From: Lacticaseibacillus nasuensis JCM 17158
GTDB taxonomy: Bacteria > Bacillota > Bacilli > Lactobacillales > Lactobacillaceae
Length of the DNA: 64,000 nucleotides
Direction of reading: 5' to 3'
Assembly (NCBI RefSeq): GCF_001434705.1
Contig: NZ_AZDJ01000026.1
Coordinates: 183,364 to 247,363 of the forward strand
In this document: positions 62,541-64,000 of the stretch, piece after piece
How positions within the stretch are numbered: the first letter of the stretch is position 1
Layout of the letters: every line of letters starts with the position of its first letter
Notes under the pieces: model-generated
Databases searched by the model: none
What the model was told of the DNA's origin: nothing
Seen by the model: only the letters and a program-made list of their open reading frames with translations
Position numbers and translations under genes: made by a program

Positions 62541-62833
62541 TTAGCACACTCGATTTGAGTGCTAGCTCCATTATATCAAAAAAGCGCACCTGATTAAGGT
62601 GCGCTGGAGGTATTTGAAGTTGGGGAAGTTATAAATGAAGTTGATGAACTGAGTCATTCAATCTAGGGATATACCTCCACCGATATTATAGCAAACCAAC
62701 ACGCCGAAGGTTCATTTAAATACGCAGAAAGAAAGAATTAACACGGTATAAGCATCAAAAAAGCGTACCATTACGGCACGCCTTCCCCCAAAACTTTTCC
62801 GATACTCATTATAGCATAAGGGGTGGCCTAAAG
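62541..62833. other. Non-coding gap before the ArpU gene
   Basis: 293 bases, AT-rich. Contains hairpins TAGCAC.CTC/GAGTGCTA (62543-62565) and AGCGCACC/AGGTGCGCT (62584-62606), the latter after an A-run. A minus-strand TATAAT-like box lies near 62570. Also GCGTACC/GGCACGC-type partial pairing at 62763-62782. No gene seen; small RNAs are possible. Confidence 0.5.
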
Positions 62834-63271
62834 ATGACGTTAATTCCAGAAATAGACGAAAATGCGACACGTACAAAGGCAAGAGAGATATTGAAAGACT
62901 TCCGAACGCTATCACGTATCGGCGGCGTCTATTTGTCTGACATTAAGTCACCCGTTATAGATGGTATGCCAAAGACGCATTCAGTAAACAACTCCGTAGA
63001 TGGCAAATTGGCTAAAGTCGTCAGTGCCCGTATTAGCGTTGAACTGATCGAACATGCTTTGATGGCGCTGACAACCACAAGCTTCTGGATGCTGTTTTAT
63101 TCATACTGCAACAAAGAGGTGCTGACTTATGACCAGATTGCTTATCGCATGCAAGGATACTCAAGAGAATCAATCAAGAAGCTTAAGAACCGAGCACTGC
63201 TAGAATTTGCAGAAGCCTATCAAGGAGAAAATCTATTGGTTTTCAAAAGCCCCGAAAAAGCCCCGAATTAG
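62834..63271 (+). CDS. ArpU family phage transcriptional regulator
   Basis: 145 aa. ArpU signature at the N-terminus (KAREILKDFRTLSRIGGVYL, DIKSPVIDGMPKTHSV). The C-terminal sigma-like helix-turn-helix is LTYDQIAYRMQGYSRESIKK. These proteins activate late or lysis genes in phages of lactic acid bacteria and enterococci. AAGGGGTGG precedes the ATG. It stands just before a phased repeat and a possible promoter. Confidence 0.85.
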   Translation: MTLIPEIDENATRTKAREILKDFRTLSRIGGVYLSDIKSPVIDGMPKTHSVNNSVDGKLAKVVSARISVELIEHALMALTTTSFWMLFYSYCNKEVLTYDQIAYRMQGYSRESIKKLKNRALLEFAEAYQGENLLVFKSPEKAPN

Positions 63272-63302
63272 CCCCTTTTTGGCCCCGAAAAAGCCCCCAA
63301 AA
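63249..63302 (+). repeat. Phased 11-bp repeat, five units
   Basis: GCCCC begins at 63249, 63260, 63271, 63282 and 63293, each followed by an A/T-rich six-base stretch (GCCCCGAAAAA type). The exact 11-bp spacing puts A-tracts on one helical face. It overlaps the last eight codons of the ArpU gene. A possible promoter TTCGTT-17-TATTGT follows at 63304-63332. Confidence 0.75.
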
Positions 63303-63404
63303 GTTCGTTTGTAGGCAGTATTATGGTATTGTGCCAAAGGTGAGAACCGGCGGTGCTTCCTTCTTTCATTGTATGACGATTTGCCTCGATTCGCGGTGAT
63401 TACG

Positions 63405-63472
63405 CCTCCGTGGATAGGTAGCTCCGATGTGGAAGCCACGCATGGCTGCCGGTTCGATTCCGGCACGGAGCA
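63405..63472 (+). other. tRNA-like element, degenerate
   Basis: Ends like a tRNA: T-arm GCCGG TTCGATT CCGGC (63448-63464), then ACGGAGC (63465-63471) that pairs with CCTCCGT (63405-63411, six of seven) or with GCTCCG (63421-63426). A D-loop-like GGTAG is present but lacks the 5' half of its stem. The anticodon region folds either as ATGTG/CGCAT around a seven-base loop without U33, or as the perfect hairpin AGCCA/TGGCT. Most likely a decayed tRNA; I assign no anticodon. Confidence 0.5.
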
Positions 63473-63795
63473 TAGCTTGCGACGATCCTGTCTGACGGGG
63501 GAGCGAGCAACACAAGAGGATAGAGCGTTTCTAGAACGCGGAGCGGTTGACATTACCCAACACCGTATGCTGCAACAATATATAGCTTACTGCGCTGGCT
63601 CACGTGGTCAGTCAAAACACATGTTCATCTGGTATGCAGTTTGAGATGACCAGCTCTTGGCGGGATCTGTGCTAGTAGAACCGTTAGTCGCGTGGGTGAC
63701 GATCGCATCCATGCGCATGGCATATCGGGGCAGCGCCCTGACGTCCAACTGGATGCGTACCCAGAGGGGACTCGCCCGCCTGATGCCGCTCTTAC
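63473..63795. other. Non-coding region between tRNA-like element and tRNA-Ile
   Basis: 323 bases without a convincing gene. A second tRNA-like scrap, GGATAGAGC followed by GCGTT(TCTAG)AACGC (63518-63539), resembles a D-arm plus anticodon stem but has no T-arm. Otherwise nothing assignable. Confidence 0.4.
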
Positions 63796-63868
63796 GTAGA
63801 TGTAGCTCAATCGGTAGAGCTCGCAACTTATAATTGCGTGGGTGCAGGTTCAAGCCCTGCCGTCTACA
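63796..63868 (+). tRNA. tRNA-Ile (anticodon UAU)
   Basis: Complete cloverleaf: acceptor GTAGATG/CGTCTAC (7 pairs, one wobble), D-arm GCTC/GAGC with GG in the loop, anticodon stem CGCAA/TTGCG with loop CTTATAA, variable GTGGG-type loop, T-arm GCAGG TTCAAGC CCTGC. Discriminator A; CCA is not encoded. Anticodon TAT would read AUA directly. Hosts normally read AUA with a lysidine-modified CAU tRNA. Confidence 0.88.
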
Positions 63869-63880
63869 TTCACTTTACTG

Positions 63881-63915
63881 TAGTATTCCGGTTCGTGATG
63901 GAGTACTATTTTTTT
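63881..63915 (+). terminator. Terminator after tRNA-Ile
   Basis: TAGTATTCC pairs with GGAGTACTA (one wobble), followed by TTTTTTT. Confidence 0.85.
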
Positions 63916-63927
63916 GAGGTGATAAAC

Positions 63928-64000
63928 ATGTCAAACGAAAATCCTGTACACGCTCAAATTGTTATGTCAGAGGGGGTTGAATTGGTATCTAACAACAGTC
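63928..64000 (+). CDS. Phage protein, 5' part only
   Basis: ATG at 63928 with GAGGTG seven bases upstream; 24 codons are visible (MSNENPVHAQIVMSEGVELV...) before the window ends. Unidentified. By position it is probably an HNH nuclease, small terminase or other late-module protein (guess). Confidence 0.5.
   Translation, partial: MSNENPVHAQIVMSEGVELVSNNS

Noticed and set aside
63525..63539. Amber-suppressor tRNA (CTA loop)
   Set aside because: Only a short GCGTT/AACGC stem is present; there is no T-arm or acceptor partner.

Overview
The window looks like a chromosomal segment of a GC-rich member of the Lactobacillaceae. The evidence is a malolactic operon (mleR, mleS, mleP), a pyruvate oxidase, an LPXTG/MucBP adhesin with a KxYKxGKxW signal, firmicute-type yqeGH-yhbY-nadD-yqeK-rsfS gene order, EzrA, YueI, YktB and RarA. 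Species cannot be fixed from the sequence alone. Host genes (1-50.4 kb) use strongly GC-rich codons. The right-hand 13.5 kb (50.5-64 kb) is more AT-rich and is the left part of an integrated temperate phage that runs off the window.

Layout. 0-11 kb: 3' end of HMG-CoA synthase, a ComX-like sigma factor, pyruvate oxidase, then a minus-strand block of usp, a small membrane protein, a 6S-type RNA and rarA. After these come a secreted metallophosphoesterase, YueI, a YktB-like protein, and a LysR regulator divergent from a flavinylated fumarate reductase. 11-18 kb: isochorismatase-like hydrolase, TMEM175 channel, M20 peptidase, DUF368 undecaprenyl-phosphate transporter, then a 0.5 kb gap holding an apparently autonomous, highly structured RNA gene on the minus strand, then yaaA fused translationally to a SNF2-type ATPase. 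18-31 kb: tex, a flavin monooxygenase-like enzyme, rsgA with an apparent CTG start, a DUF3737 gene plus MalY-type aminotransferase, two decayed genes (LysR and cupin), a HTH-reader-HNH putative nuclease with a perfect palindromic operator, and the malolactic operon. 31-42.6 kb: azoreductase and MarR regulator sharing three operator copies, SDR/acetyltransferase operon with a divergent LysR, rpsD with its leader, free-Met-sulfoxide reductase, ezrA, an acetyltransferase and the adhesin. 42.9-50.4 kb: nine tightly packed ribosome-biogenesis and housekeeping genes, then gnd.

Prophage (50.5-64 kb): integrase, SHOCT protein and S24 repressor on the minus strand. A Cro-like protein and early genes run rightward: AntA/KilAC antirepressor, Xre and excisionase-like proteins, Bet recombinase with RecE-like exonuclease, DnaD-type initiator carrying iteron-like repeats, a BRO/KilAC antirepressor, RusA, several small DUF genes and ArpU. 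Beyond ArpU is a phased 11-bp repeat, tRNA-like relics and one good tRNA with anticodon UAU. The most unusual items are the orphan structured RNA (14.93-15.29 kb), the HTH-reader-HNH protein with its palindrome, the yaaA-SNF2 pair, and the tRNA/phased-repeat region at the end of the early phage operon.
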